A stretch of DNA of 64,000 bases from Deltaproteobacteria bacterium (GCA_015233135.1 JADFYH010000004.1:1-64000), one strand, 5' to 3'. Shown: positions 8,428 through 18,200, numbered from the stretch's first letter. Program-made: numbers and translations. Notes: generated from the letters alone by a model not told the origin.

Positions 8428-9828
8428 ATGATACAAGACTACAATTTATCCGCAATCTTGAAAAAATCCCTCTCCAAAGGAGGTGATTTTGCTGAAATTT
8501 ATTTTGAACAAAGCCTCAGTAATCAAATTGTCTGCGAACAAAAGCAAATTGAAAAAATTGTCTCCGGTATTGATGTAGGAGTAGGCATTCGCGTTTTGTT
8601 CAAGGGGCAAACGGCGTATGGTTACACCAACGATTGGAGTGAGCAAGGTCTGCTGAGCCTTGCTGCGAGAGTTTCGGAGGCCGTGGAGGCCAAATATTTT
8701 GACAGGGATTTCGTCCTGCATTCCGTAAAGCCTTCCTGGAAAAATTCACCCTCCAAAAATCCATCCCATTTTGAACTTAAAGAAAAAATCATCCCCGTGT
8801 TAAAAGCCAGTGACGTTGCCTGGAAACACAATGAATATATTCAACAAGCCACAATCACTTATCGGGACCTTGAAAAAAAAATTCTCATTGCCAATTCTTT
8901 GGGGGAGCTTTGTGAAGACGAACAAATTTATACTGTCTTCTTAACCCAGGTGGTGGCTCAAAAAGACGGAATCCTCCAAACCGGCTACGAAGGCGTGGGA
9001 GGCACTTTGGGCTTTGAACTTTTTGATGAACATTGTCCCGAAGAAGTAGCCACCACCGCTGCAGCACAGGCTTATCAAATGTTGCATGCACGGCCAGCTC
9101 CTGCGGGAAGCATGCCCGTAGTGCTTGCTGCAGAGGCAGGTGGCACAATGGTGCATGAAGCTGTAGGGCATGGATTGGAAGCCGATTTGGCGATGGAAGG
9201 GCTTTCGGTATACCAAAACAAAATTGGTGAACGAGTGGCTTCTTCACTAATTACTGTAGTGGATGATAAGACTCTCCCCTACAAAAGAGGTTCCTTCGTA
9301 TTTGACGACGAAGGTAGCCCGGCTCAAAAAACCATCCTCATCGATCAAGGGATTTTAAAAACTTATATGCACTCTCGTCTGTACGCCGAAAAAGCAGGCG
9401 TGGCTTCTACTGGAAATGGCCGACGTGAATCGTACAAATGTCGACCTATTGTTCGCATGACCAACACAATGATCGCCTCGGGCAAAGAGGATCCCCAAGA
9501 AATTATTCACTCGGTTGAAAAAGGTTTGTATGTCAAACGCATGGGCGGCGGCCAGGTAAACACGGTAAATGGCGACTTCATGTTTGAAGTGACCGAAGGC
9601 TATTTGTTGGAGAAAGGTAAAATGGGTGAGGCCGTACGCGGCGCTACGCTCACCGGAAATGGACCAGAGATTTTAATGCAGATTGATAAAGTAGGTTCCG
9701 ATCTAGGCTTCGGCATCGGCACCTGCGGTAAAGACGGCCAAGGCGTACCAGTAGCGGATGCGCAGCCAACTTTGAGAATTCCAGAGATTGTAGTGGGAGG
9801 AATTGCATATACCGTACCCATAAAATAA
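8428..9828 (+). CDS. tldD: TldD metalloprotease subunit
   Basis: A 466-residue TldD/PmbA family protein. The family's HExxxH zinc motif is present as HEAVGH (residues 243-248) inside GGTMVHEAVGHGLEADLAME. TldD is normally the catalytic half of the TldD-TldE heterodimer, which trims unfolded peptides and matures some ribosomal peptides. No tldE/pmbA partner lies in the window, so it must be elsewhere or absent. The gene ends about 40 bp before two tRNAs on the other strand, with a shared hairpin between them. Confidence 0.93.
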   Translation: MIQDYNLSAILKKSLSKGGDFAEIYFEQSLSNQIVCEQKQIEKIVSGIDVGVGIRVLFKGQTAYGYTNDWSEQGLLSLAARVSEAVEAKYFDRDFVLHSVKPSWKNSPSKNPSHFELKEKIIPVLKASDVAWKHNEYIQQATITYRDLEKKILIANSLGELCEDEQIYTVFLTQVVAQKDGILQTGYEGVGGTLGFELFDEHCPEEVATTAAAQAYQMLHARPAPAGSMPVVLAAEAGGTMVHEAVGHGLEADLAMEGLSVYQNKIGERVASSLITVVDDKTLPYKRGSFVFDDEGSPAQKTILIDQGILKTYMHSRLYAEKAGVASTGNGRRESYKCRPIVRMTNTMIASGKEDPQEIIHSVEKGLYVKRMGGGQVNTVNGDFMFEVTEGYLLEKGKMGEAVRGATLTGNGPEILMQIDKVGSDLGFGIGTCGKDGQGVPVADAQPTLRIPEIVVGGIAYTVPIK

Positions 9829-9860
9829 AAAAACACTCAGAGCGAAAACTCTAAGTGTTT
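9824..9860 (-). terminator. Rho-independent terminator of the tRNA transcript
   Basis: An 11-bp stem with one internal mismatch (AAACACT.AGAG pairing with CTCT.AGTGTTT, loop CGAAAA). Read on the minus strand it is followed by a T-rich run (TTTTTTATTTTA), as expected downstream of tRNA-Arg. On the plus strand the T-tract is weak, so its use by tldD is less certain. Confidence 0.8.
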
Positions 9861-9871
9861 GATTTATATGA

Positions 9872-9945
9872 TGCACCCAGCATGATTCGAACATGCGACC
9901 TACGGTTTCGTAGACCGTCGCTCTATCCAACTGAGCTATGGGTGC
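9872..9945 (-). tRNA. tRNA-Arg (anticodon ACG)
   Basis: A 74-nt cloverleaf on the minus strand. The acceptor stem is GCACCCA/TGGGTGC, the D stem GCTC/GAGC, and the anticodon stem ACGGT/ACCGT with loop CTACGAA, which gives ACG. The T loop is TTCGAAT. CCA is not encoded. It decodes CGN Arg codons after A34 is converted to inosine. It is cotranscribed with the serine tRNA upstream. Confidence 0.96.
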
Positions 9946-9965
9946 AACAAGACTGTTTTCAGCAA

Positions 9966-10054
9966 CGGAGGAGGAGGGATTCGAACCCTCGGTAAGATTT
10001 TCACCCTACGACGGTTTAGCAAACCGTTGCCTTAAGCCACTCGGCCACCCCTCC
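9966..10054 (-). tRNA. tRNA-Ser (anticodon GCU)
   Basis: An 89-nt class II tRNA with a long variable arm on the minus strand. The acceptor stem is GGAGGGG/CTCCTCC with discriminator G. The anticodon stem is ACGGT/ACCGT with loop TTGCTAA (anticodon GCU, reads AGC/AGU). The variable arm includes GTAGGGTG...TCTTAC. It lies 20 bp upstream of tRNA-Arg in the same transcript. Confidence 0.96.
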
Positions 10055-10217
10055 ATTTACGCAAATCTGCGGAAAAAAATACTCTCAGCTACAGCGATAG
10101 CCATACCCAAGAATGGTCCAGTTCCCTAACCTTATTTTGTTTGGGTGTTCAAGAAATTTTATTCACTCTATAGAGAACCCTTAGGAACGCAATCCTAAAA
10201 ATAGAGCCAGCTAAAAT

Positions 10218-11003
10218 TCAAATTGCCCGTTCCCGTGCAATGAGAGCTGCTCCCAGAGCCCCGATGGTATCGGGATTTTCAGGGATGGAAATGTCACGTT
10301 TCAAGGCTTCACTCAAGGCCCGGACGACACCGGCATTTCGAGCGACACCACCAGACATGCTGATGGAAAGGCCTTCGATATTGGGGGCAATGCGTTTGAC
10401 CAAGGTGACGGTTCTGGCCGCGATGGCAGCGTTCAGGCCATTGACAATTTTTCTCATCTCAATCCCGTCGGCGATCAGAGACACCACCTCACTCTCGGCA
10501 AAGACGGTACACATACTGCTCAAGGTGCAGGCGTCTTTAATTTCTCCGTGAAACTGACTCATCTCCTCGAGATCAATCTGAAGGGCACGAGCCATGGCTT
10601 CTAAAAATCGACCCGTCCCCGCTGCGCATTTGTCGTTCATGGCAAAATCAGCCACACGCCCTGACTTATCAATTCGAATAGCCTTGCTGTCTTGTCCGCC
10701 AATATCGATCAAGATTTGAGTTTTCGGAACACGCGCGAGGATGCCTCGGGCATGGCAGCTAATTTCGGTCACCGTGGCCAATCGATCCTCCACGCGCTCA
10801 CGGCCATAACCGGTCGAAACAATAGCCTTTACATCGGATCGAGAAATACCCGAGGCACGCAACACCTCATCCGTCGCACGAGCGATCGCCTCACGATTTT
10901 TTGCGCCTGTAGGAACAACAGAAGACGCCAAGATCCGTTCCTCATGATCCACAAGAACGGCATCACACGATAGACTTCCGATATCGAGACCTAGATAGTA
11001 CAT
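10218..11003 (-). CDS. 2-hydroxyacyl-CoA dehydratase activator ATPase (BadF/HgdC family)
   Basis: A 261-residue ASKHA-fold ATPase that injects one electron at low potential into the partner dehydratase. Features are LGLDIGSLSCDAVLVD (N-terminal phosphate loop), LIDIGGQDSKAI, and NDKCAAGTGRFLE with Cys126 followed about 40 residues later by SSMCTVFAESE. These two cysteines from each monomer of the homodimer bind the shared [4Fe-4S] cluster in this family. SMSGGVARNAGVV and the terminal GALGAALIARE complete the fold. Length (260) matches HgdC. It overlaps the upstream dehydratase gene by 13 bp, so it is the last gene of a MarR-dehydratase-dehydratase-activator operon. Confidence 0.92.
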   Translation of the reverse strand: MYYLGLDIGSLSCDAVLVDHEERILASSVVPTGAKNREAIARATDEVLRASGISRSDVKAIVSTGYGRERVEDRLATVTEISCHARGILARVPKTQILIDIGGQDSKAIRIDKSGRVADFAMNDKCAAGTGRFLEAMARALQIDLEEMSQFHGEIKDACTLSSMCTVFAESEVVSLIADGIEMRKIVNGLNAAIAARTVTLVKRIAPNIEGLSISMSGGVARNAGVVRALSEALKRDISIPENPDTIGALGAALIARERAI

Positions 11004-12208
11004 TGAATCATCTCCAAAAATGCTTCGAGTCGTGTCCGCACCTGACCCTCGGCAAAATTTCTCGAATCAATACAATCGATCTCGAGGTTCAATACCGGAA
11101 CACCGATCTCCTTGAGCCCTGATTCGATGAGTCCTCGAGCTCCCGTGCCTTGTCGACAACCCCAGTGACAAGGATTGATGGCCCCATGGATCTGATATTT
11201 TTTTGCCAGTTTTTTGAGATTCTGGATGCGATATTCGATGGGGCCATTGAAGGGATTCGAGATCGCACGACGGGCCAGTCCTAGATAGGGATCCTCGGGA
11301 TCAATGGCTTCCCAGGTGATGGAATTGAGTTCATCAATAACAATCGAGGTCTGAAATTTTTCTTCCAACCACGGAATGAGGGGCGTTTTGAACTGGATTC
11401 GATTTTGAATCCAAAGGAGACGGATGCGATTTTCTGGCAGAGAAGCATTCTTATTCCGGATTCGTTCTGCGAATTCATCCCGATAGGCCTGCGCAATCTC
11501 AATGGCGGCCTGGCTTCCAAAGAGAAGTGACATCGTGACACCAAAGTTTCCCAGATCGCGATTTCTCACCGGTGAAGGCACCTGTTGAGCCAGGGCGAAG
11601 ACCTCGTTTAAGAGACCTCGTGCCTCGTTGGTACGAACAATCGCCTTGCGCAATCGATCCCGATCCAAACTCTTGCCCGTATGATCGCTGATAAATTTTT
11701 CCATTTCCCGCAATTGATCCGCCAGATAACGAACAGCCGGCTCGTCGTTGGACTGAGGGACATGAAGGACAAAGAGATCTCTCTTGAATCCTCGCGCCAA
11801 TGTCTCCATAGCGGCCACCCCTCCACTACAAGGGGCACTGGAGGCGATCAAAAAGTCTGGTGTGGGAATCATGCCCTTGTGAGCCGCACCAAGCACGGCG
11901 CGGTGATAGGCGCACGTATCCAAGGCACAGCCCATGTGCTCCGCTTCATCCAAAAAGGGCGACGCCATTTGAGAAGAGGCCAGGATAGAACCGACAAATT
12001 CGATAAAACATGAAGTGACTCCCATCGTGCTTAGAAGATCAAAAGGGACCGTCAGTCCGCACCAGGCAACTTTTTCGTCCTTCGAAAAAAGTCGTGCGCC
12101 CAAACGAGCCACTTCGAGGGCAAATCGCTTCCTGCCTTGAGGACGAGGCGAACCTTCTAGCTCGGACTGGAGCCTTGAGACTGTAGATTCAAGAAATTGT
12201 TGCATCAT
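10991..12208 (-). CDS. 2-hydroxyacyl-CoA dehydratase family subunit (HgdA/BcrB-like)
   Basis: A 405-residue member of the 2-hydroxyacyl-CoA dehydratase / benzoyl-CoA reductase family (HGD-D). Cysteine-bearing segments typical of the fold are WCGLTVPFDLL, HMGCALDTCAYHRA, IASSAPCSGG and, near the C-terminus, NPCHWGCRQGTG. The closing LEIDCIDS...EGQVRTRLEAFLEMI is the family end signature. These cysteines are candidates for ligating a [4Fe-4S] cluster. The neighbour encodes the second subunit and the following gene the activator, so a heterodimer plus activator like HgdABC is the simplest reading. Substrate is unknown; lactoyl-, phenyllactoyl-, hydroxyglutaryl- or aryl-CoA are all possible. Confidence 0.85.
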   Translation of the reverse strand: MMQQFLESTVSRLQSELEGSPRPQGRKRFALEVARLGARLFSKDEKVAWCGLTVPFDLLSTMGVTSCFIEFVGSILASSQMASPFLDEAEHMGCALDTCAYHRAVLGAAHKGMIPTPDFLIASSAPCSGGVAAMETLARGFKRDLFVLHVPQSNDEPAVRYLADQLREMEKFISDHTGKSLDRDRLRKAIVRTNEARGLLNEVFALAQQVPSPVRNRDLGNFGVTMSLLFGSQAAIEIAQAYRDEFAERIRNKNASLPENRIRLLWIQNRIQFKTPLIPWLEEKFQTSIVIDELNSITWEAIDPEDPYLGLARRAISNPFNGPIEYRIQNLKKLAKKYQIHGAINPCHWGCRQGTGARGLIESGLKEIGVPVLNLEIDCIDSRNFAEGQVRTRLEAFLEMIQCTI

Positions 12209-12214
12209 AAAATA

Positions 12215-13267
12215 TCACCTCAACATCTCAATAAAAGCCTCGATCCGTGTTCGTTGCTGTCCTACCGATCGCAGGGTGCAATCCCCTTCAAGAATAAGAA
12301 AGGGGATTCCTGCATTTTTCAGGACCTCACGAATGGTGGAAAATCGAGACAGATAGGGATCACAAAATTTGACCACATGTCCGATAATCCCCCGCACCTT
12401 CGAGGCCCGGGCGCGGGTGACAAGATTATCCGCCATCGCAAGGGGCGAGGCTGAATCAAAGGTTCGGGCGCAAGGGGCTCGTGTCAGGATAGCGCGGGCC
12501 AGGCGTTCAAAAATGTCTCCGGAGGAATTCATTTCCAGAGGAGCAAACATCCTTGATCCTGTGCAGAGATCTTCATCAATAATAGTTGCCCCGCAAGATT
12601 CGATGATTGAGAAAACCTCTGGATCCGGAAGAATATTTCCAAAGATAAAAAGTGGAATCGGATTAGAACTACGTTCTTTCAGCTCCGCTTGAGAGAGTTC
12701 CTCTTTCAAAATACGAAGAGTCTCATCAAGTGGTTCCATCATGGACTGATTGTAAAGCCTTTGTAGCTTGGCGCTCCCGCCTTCAAGGGCAGAGCGTTTC
12801 TGACGATCACGAAGTTTCAAAAAAAGATCGGAGAGTGTGGCAAGACGAGCGAGGCTATTTTCAATATCATCGGTTGTAATCTTCCGCCCTCGCCAATCCG
12901 ACAACAGATCCGCAAGCCGTAACAGTTCACCCTTAAAAAAAGAAAGCGATGGGTTGCTTGCCGTCAGAGGAAGGTCCAAAAGCACGAGGCGATCATTCGG
13001 TCGAACATGGGCCCAGGCATCACTGAGACGACGCATCGCCTCGCAACTGTTCATGAAGACAAGCCCCGCGAGCGGAGGGAGATCATTTTCCAAGGCACGA
13101 TCGAGAATTTTCTTTACGTGAGGGCAGAGGTTATCATGCAGGACGTGACCCGCTCGATCCAGGAATTCTCCAAGAGGAAGAATGCGATAGGGAGAAAAGC
13201 CCGCAGCATCAATCAAGGCAAGGGGTGTATAGGCGCAAGCAAATCCGATCTTTTCCGTCATGATCAT
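12215..13267 (-). CDS. 2-hydroxyacyl-CoA dehydratase family subunit (HgdB/BcrC-like)
   Basis: A 350-residue paralogue of the downstream subunit with the same terminal signature (LEGDCTLRSVGQQRTRIEAF). Cysteines lie in LCPHVKKIL, MNSCEAMRRLSDAW, IDEDLCTGSRMF and HVVKFCDPYLS, matching positions used for cluster binding in this family. It is shorter than the partner, as is usual for the second subunit. The ATG shares an ATGA overlap with the stop of the MarR gene, so it is translationally coupled to its regulator. An early motif PLALIDAAGFSPYRI is characteristic of the family start. Confidence 0.85.
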   Translation of the reverse strand: MIMTEKIGFACAYTPLALIDAAGFSPYRILPLGEFLDRAGHVLHDNLCPHVKKILDRALENDLPPLAGLVFMNSCEAMRRLSDAWAHVRPNDRLVLLDLPLTASNPSLSFFKGELLRLADLLSDWRGRKITTDDIENSLARLATLSDLFLKLRDRQKRSALEGGSAKLQRLYNQSMMEPLDETLRILKEELSQAELKERSSNPIPLFIFGNILPDPEVFSIIESCGATIIDEDLCTGSRMFAPLEMNSSGDIFERLARAILTRAPCARTFDSASPLAMADNLVTRARASKVRGIIGHVVKFCDPYLSRFSTIREVLKNAGIPFLILEGDCTLRSVGQQRTRIEAFIEMLR

Positions 13268-13728
13268 TTTCCTTGTTGGGCGTTTTTGAGAATGCGACGA
13301 AGCACATCTTTAGTCAGGGCCATCTCAGCCTTCGAAATTCCCTGAAAAACCTGGGGCAGAGCTCGGTCCAGCACTTTGAGAACAGGCTTTTGAAGCTTGT
13401 GCCCCTTGTCCGTCAACTGGATCAACTGTGCCCGCCGATCTCCAGGGGCCTTGGTGCGCAACACCAATTGATCTCCCTCCATGCGGTCCAAAAGTTCCGT
13501 CATCGTCGATGGCTCAAGCCCAGCACGCTGTGCCAGCGCAACCCCCTTCACACCGTCTTGATGCCAAAGACTCATCAAAACTCCCAAATACGCAGGCCGC
13601 ACCTCTTCCACCCCACCCTCTTGAAGGGCCTTCTTCAGTGCTGACGTCACCAGAAGCGAGACTCGCGAAACCAGGTAGTAGGGGCAATCAGTTAAATTAT
13701 CGGCAGTGAGCTTTATATTCGAAACCAT
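13264..13728 (-). CDS. MarR family transcriptional regulator of the dehydratase operon
   Basis: A 154-residue MarR-type winged-helix regulator. The recognition region is GVALAQRAGLEPSTMTELLDRM and the wing VLRTKAPGDRRAQLIQLT, followed by the C-terminal dimerisation helices. It is the first gene of the dehydratase operon and overlaps the next gene by 4 bp, so it probably controls the operon in response to a CoA ester or an aromatic or hydroxy acid. Start choice: the frame extends upstream to a TTG that is part of the -35 TTGACA, so the ATG at 13728 is preferred. That ATG sits inside the palindrome CCATATAGTATGG, a likely autoregulatory site. Confidence 0.85.
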   Translation of the reverse strand: MVSNIKLTADNLTDCPYYLVSRVSLLVTSALKKALQEGGVEEVRPAYLGVLMSLWHQDGVKGVALAQRAGLEPSTMTELLDRMEGDQLVLRTKAPGDRRAQLIQLTDKGHKLQKPVLKVLDRALPQVFQGISKAEMALTKDVLRRILKNAQQGK

Positions 13729-13737
13729 ATAGTATGG
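13725..13737. promoter_or_regulatory. Putative MarR operator overlapping the start codon
   Basis: CCATA-TAG-TATGG, a 13-bp interrupted palindrome lying between the -10 box and the start codon. A related 17-bp sequence, GAAACCAGGTAGTAGGG (13667-13683), repeats the core GAAACCANNTAGTANGG 54 bp further into the gene. Binding by the MarR product is inferred. Confidence 0.4.
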
Positions 13738-13743
13738 AGACGG

Positions 13744-13770
13744 ATTGTACGGATACGAAGTAAATGTCAA
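13744..13770 (-). promoter_or_regulatory. Promoter of the MarR-dehydratase operon
   Basis: On the minus strand: TTGACA (13770-13765), a 15-bp spacer and TACAAT (13749-13744). Both boxes are strong, but the spacer is 2 bp short of optimum, which may make it dependent on a factor or tightly repressible. Transcription would begin near 13737, leaving a leader of about 9 nt. Confidence 0.5.
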
Positions 13771-13877
13771 GAAAATAGAGAAAGCTGCCCTCTAAAAATT
13801 AAACAGGCAGCTACTGAATTTTTTTATCACTTAATTTCATGGACAATCGATGTGAATCTCTCTAAAAAAAATAGGAT

Positions 13878-14489
13878 ATGAAATTTTCATTGCCCACCAA
13901 GAATGTGTATTTAAATGTCCCAAACTATTTTAGTTTTGCTCGCATTGCCTTTATTCCCTTGGTGATGATTTTCTTGGGCTTTCAGTATCCTCTGCACTCC
14001 GAAAAATTCAGTCCGATGCTTGGTGTTATTGCCTCATTTTTTTTCGTATTGGCAGGAATTTCGGATCTCTTTGATGGCTATTATGCCCGGCGAATGAATA
14101 TCAGTGGTGTTTTTGGAAAGCTGATTGATCCCTTGGCCGATAAATTGATGCATATGGCCGTGATGATCATGTTGATTCCTCTTCAAGAACTCCCCGCTTG
14201 GTTGGTGATTCTTTTTTTGTTTCGTGAAATTACGATTACCGCCTTGCGTTCGGTTGCCCTGGAAGATGGTTTTGTGATGGCCGCTGATTATTGGGGGAAA
14301 AAGAAGACTGCCTTGCTGAATTGTTCTCTCACTTGTTTTATGCTCCCCCACCGTTTTTTGTGGGCCGATAGCCGGGTCGTAGGCTGGGTGGTGCTCAGTC
14401 TGGCACTGGTTGTATCTTTGGGATCAGGAGTGAATTACTTGATGAAATATTTTATCCCCATTGTCGAAAAACAATCCTCTGAAAAATGA
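13878..14489 (+). CDS. pgsA: CDP-diacylglycerol--glycerol-3-phosphate 3-phosphatidyltransferase
   Basis: A 203-residue integral membrane enzyme making phosphatidylglycerol phosphate from CDP-diacylglycerol and glycerol-3-phosphate. The CDP-alcohol phosphotransferase motif is complete: DLFDGYYARR followed by GVFGKLIDPLADK (residues about 63-87), with all the aspartates that bind metal and CDP. NVPNYFSFARIAFIPLV at the start is typical of PgsA. Five to six membrane helices are visible. It stands alone, with a hairpin before the downstream respiratory operon. Confidence 0.88.
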   Translation: MKFSLPTKNVYLNVPNYFSFARIAFIPLVMIFLGFQYPLHSEKFSPMLGVIASFFFVLAGISDLFDGYYARRMNISGVFGKLIDPLADKLMHMAVMIMLIPLQELPAWLVILFLFREITITALRSVALEDGFVMAADYWGKKKTALLNCSLTCFMLPHRFLWADSRVVGWVVLSLALVVSLGSGVNYLMKYFIPIVEKQSSEK

Positions 14490-14524
14490 ATATCATTTTC
14501 ATTTTTTTGCTAGACAGATTTTTT

Positions 14525-14571
14525 AGCCCAAGATAAGGGCGTATCCTTTGTACTTTTGGGCTCAATTTTTA
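14525..14571 (+). terminator. Possible terminator after pgsA
   Basis: Outer stem AGCCCAA/TTGGGCT (14525-14531 with 14556-14562) and inner stem AAGG/CCTT, followed by CAATTTTTAAATTTTTTT. The stem is short and interrupted, so this is a moderate call. Confidence 0.45.
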
Positions 14572-14666
14572 AATTTTTTTCTGCGCTTGTTGTGTGTTGA
14601 AGTGTCAATACGAATTGCTGGGGCACCTTATCATCGAAAGACAAGCTGCAAGGAGTGTGAGTAGCC

Positions 14667-15206
14667 TTGAAAAGCAAATTTTCTCCAACCGCTTTGACTC
14701 TTATTGTCCTGATGTTACTGGGGATCTTTTTGAATTTTTGGTGGAACCTGGGAAACAGCGTGGGCTATGCACCTGTTCAACCTATTCCCTTCAGCCACAA
14801 AATTCATGCAGGCGACAATAAAATTCCCTGTCTCTACTGCCATGTCAATGTCGACAAAGGTCGTCATGCCACAGTCCCTAGCATGAACGTGTGTATGAAT
14901 TGCCACCTCATGGTTCGATCAAACCCTGATCCTAGCAGCAAAGATTACAGTCCTTATATTCAAGATTTAATTCAACACTATAGGGAAGATAAGCCGATCG
15001 AATGGATTAAAGTTCATGATCAACCCGATTTCGTCTTTTTTAATCACAGACCGCATATTGCCAAAGGCTTCGACTGTGCGGCTTGTCACGGCGATGTGAA
15101 ACAAATGTCGAGGATAGAACAGGCCAAACCTTTGAACATGGGCTTCTGTGTCGATTGCCATAGGCAGAACGGTGGGCCTGTGAACTGTAATACCTGTCAT
15201 CACTAA
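14667..15206 (+). CDS. actA: Alternative complex III pentaheme cytochrome c subunit ActA
   Basis: A 179-residue exported multiheme cytochrome. One N-terminal membrane segment (about 8-28) is followed by five CxxCH heme sites at residues 55, 76, 137, 161 and 174. Five hemes plus an N-terminal anchor and this gene order match ActA, which passes electrons within quinol:cytochrome c/oxidase oxidoreductase on the periplasmic side. The start is a TTG with AGGAG 11 bp upstream; the frame is closed by a stop just above it. It heads a six-gene operon. The 176-bp upstream gap holds the pgsA hairpin and no promoter that stands out. Confidence 0.93.
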   Translation: MKSKFSPTALTLIVLMLLGIFLNFWWNLGNSVGYAPVQPIPFSHKIHAGDNKIPCLYCHVNVDKGRHATVPSMNVCMNCHLMVRSNPDPSSKDYSPYIQDLIQHYREDKPIEWIKVHDQPDFVFFNHRPHIAKGFDCAACHGDVKQMSRIEQAKPLNMGFCVDCHRQNGGPVNCNTCHH

Positions 15207-15264
15207 TAAAGCAGTTACTAGTTGTCAGTTTTTTGTACTTTATGATTTTTTTGGGTATCCTTAT

Positions 15265-18200
15265 ATGAGTCAAAACCAAGCGAAATATTGGACGAGTATC
15301 GGTCAGCGGCTTCAAACCGAGGCTTATAAGCAAGCTGTAGGAAAAGAATTTTTGGAAGCTCCGGAAAAACAGAATTTGACCGACATGGATAGGCGCTCTT
15401 TTCTTAAGGTGATGGGGGCGGGTTTGTTGTTTGCCTCTGCAGCCTGTTATCGTCGACCTGTAGAAAAAATAATTCCTTATGTGAATCGTCCCGAAGAGGT
15501 GGTTCCTGGAGTAGCCAATTGGTATTCCTCCACTTGTGGAGAATGCGCGGCTTCTTGTGGAATTGTGGTGAAGACTCGGGAGGGCCGTCCCATTAAATTA
15601 GAAGGGAATGAGTTGAATCCCTTGAACCAGGGCGGAATGTGCGCCAGAGGCCAGGCTTCCATTTTAAATCTTTATGATCCGGATCGTCTCAAATTTCCTG
15701 TCGCCTTAACGGAGGGCAAAGCCCAGGAAATAAAATGGGCCGATTTGGACCAAAAAATTCAGGCTGCTTTGTCGGAGGCTTCCCAAAAGGGACAAAAGAT
15801 TTATCTCCTCACAGGAGTGGTGAATAGCCCTTCTACCTTAAAATTAATTTCTGAATTTTCTAAAGTTTACCCTCAAACTCAACAGGTGTCTTTTGATGCG
15901 ATTGTGCCGGAAGAAGTCTCCCAAGCCCAAAAGTTGGCTTATGGTCCGGCCTTGGCCCCTACTTATAAGATGGAGAAGGCAAAACTGATTTTAAGTTTTG
16001 GTGCGGATTTTTTAGGAACCTGGATCTCTCCCGTTCAATTCGCCAAAGATTTTGCAAAAGCTCGTCGAGTGGAAAACGGATCCATGGCAAAATTGGCAGT
16101 AGTCGAATCTGTACTTTCTCTCACGGGAAGTAATGCAGACGCCTATTTGGCCGTTTCGTCAGGAGACGAGTTGTGGGTGGCCTTGGGTCTTTTGAATGAA
16201 ATTTTAGTGCAAAAGAAAGTTTCTCGTTATGCCTCCGAGTTGGGTTTGGCTGTGGCCTTGGCGCCTTACTCTTTAAGTGAAGTTTCCAAAAAAACAGGTT
16301 TGAGACTGGAGGCCCTCCAAAAATTGGCGAAGGATCTGCTGGAAGCAGAAGGTGAGGTGCTGGTTTTAGGTTCTGCCCTAAAAGCCAAAAATGCAGTGGC
16401 TCTCGAATTGGTGGCGGCCCTGTTGAATTCCATTTTGGAAAGTGATGGGAAAACCGTAGATTACAGGCAAACTTCCAATCAGTCCAAAAGTTCTCTGGTC
16501 GATTTACTGGCCTTAATTCAAGACATGAAAGATTCCAAAGTGGGTGCCTTGATTGTGGCTGGAGTCAACCCTGTTTATGTTTTACCGCCTTCTTTAGGTT
16601 TTAAGGATGCCCTTAAAAAAATTCCTTTAGTGGTGAGTTTGGCTGATCGTGTGGATGAAACGGCAGAGCTGGCGCATTTTGTTAGCCCTGCTGCCCATTA
16701 TTTGGAGGCTTGGTCGGATGCCGAGCCGCGCAAAGGTGTTATCAGTATTGCTCAGCCGGTGGTGTCGCCTTTGTATCAAACGCGCAGTTTTCAGGATTCA
16801 CTTTTAACCTGGGCTAAATTGCCTGCCAAAAGTTGGTATGAATTTTTAAAAGAAAATTGGAAAAATGAAATTTATGCCTCGCATGTGCAGGGAAGAAGTT
16901 TTGAAGTCTTTTGGGAGGAGAGCCTAAAAAGCGGTGTGGTGTTAGATGAAAACAGCGGAGACGATTTGCCTAGTCGTCCTTTTACAGTGTCTGCCTTACT
17001 TGAAAAAATCCCCGCCCAAATTTCTTCTGCGGGACTGAGCCTTGCTTTCTATCCTTCTTACGCCGTGCTCGATGGTCGTTCTTCCAACAATGCCTGGTTG
17101 CAAGAATTGCCCGATCCTCTGTCCAAACTCACCTGGGAAAACGCCTTGTCGGTCTCGGTTAAAAAATCTTCAGAATTATCCTTGAAAGATGGGGATGTGG
17201 TGAGGGTGAAAGGGCAGGGTTTTGATTTTGAGGTGCCGGTGATTGTTCAGCCAAAATTATCTACCGAGATGCTGACCTTGGCGATGGGTTATGGGCGTAA
17301 AAAAGCGGGTCGAGTTGGTTCGAACATCGGTGTGAATGTGGCCCCTTTCCAAAAAGTGGAAGCAAACTCTCTTGTGTGGACTGGTTTTCCTGTCGAAATT
17401 ACAAAAACGGGTGCGCATAGTCCACTCGCTCAAACCCAAGGCCATCATAATCTAGAAGTGGGGGAGAGTTCTTTGACGAATGAGCCTGGCAATGAGCTTC
17501 CTCTGGCACGAAAAAATGAGGTGATCAAAGAGTTGAATTACGAGGAATATCGAAAAAATCAGGGTCGTTCTGAAGAAGAACAGGAAGGGCCTCTCCCTTC
17601 GATGTGGGATTCTCATGAATACAAAACTTATCGTTGGGGGATGGCCATCGACATGAGTGCCTGCACGGGTTGCAATGCCTGTGTCATAGGCTGCCAGTCT
17701 GAAAATAACATCCCTACCGTCGGGAAAGATCAAGTGATTCGTGGGCGTGAAATGCAATGGATTCGAATCGATCGTTATTATTCGGGCGAGATCGAGAACC
17801 CCGACGTTTCGCACCAGCCCATGCTTTGCCAGCATTGCGAAAATGCCCCTTGTGAAACCGTTTGTCCTGTTCTGGCGACGGTACATAGCGACGAAGGTTT
17901 GAATAGCATGGTGTACAACCGTTGCGTGGGAACTCGTTATTGCGCCAACAACTGCCCTTATAAAGTACGTCGTTTCAACTTCTATGATTATGCAAAAAAA
18001 TTTCTCGAAAAATACGAGTGGAAAGACAACGATTACTCCGGGGATTTTTTAAGTTTTGGCAAGCAACCCAAATATGAGGAATTGGTGAATCTGGTTTTGA
18101 ACCCCGACATTACGACGCGTAGTCGTGGAGTGATGGAGAAGTGTAGCTTTTGTATGCAACGTATTCGTGATTCTAAAGACAAGGCAAAAGCAGAAAATAG

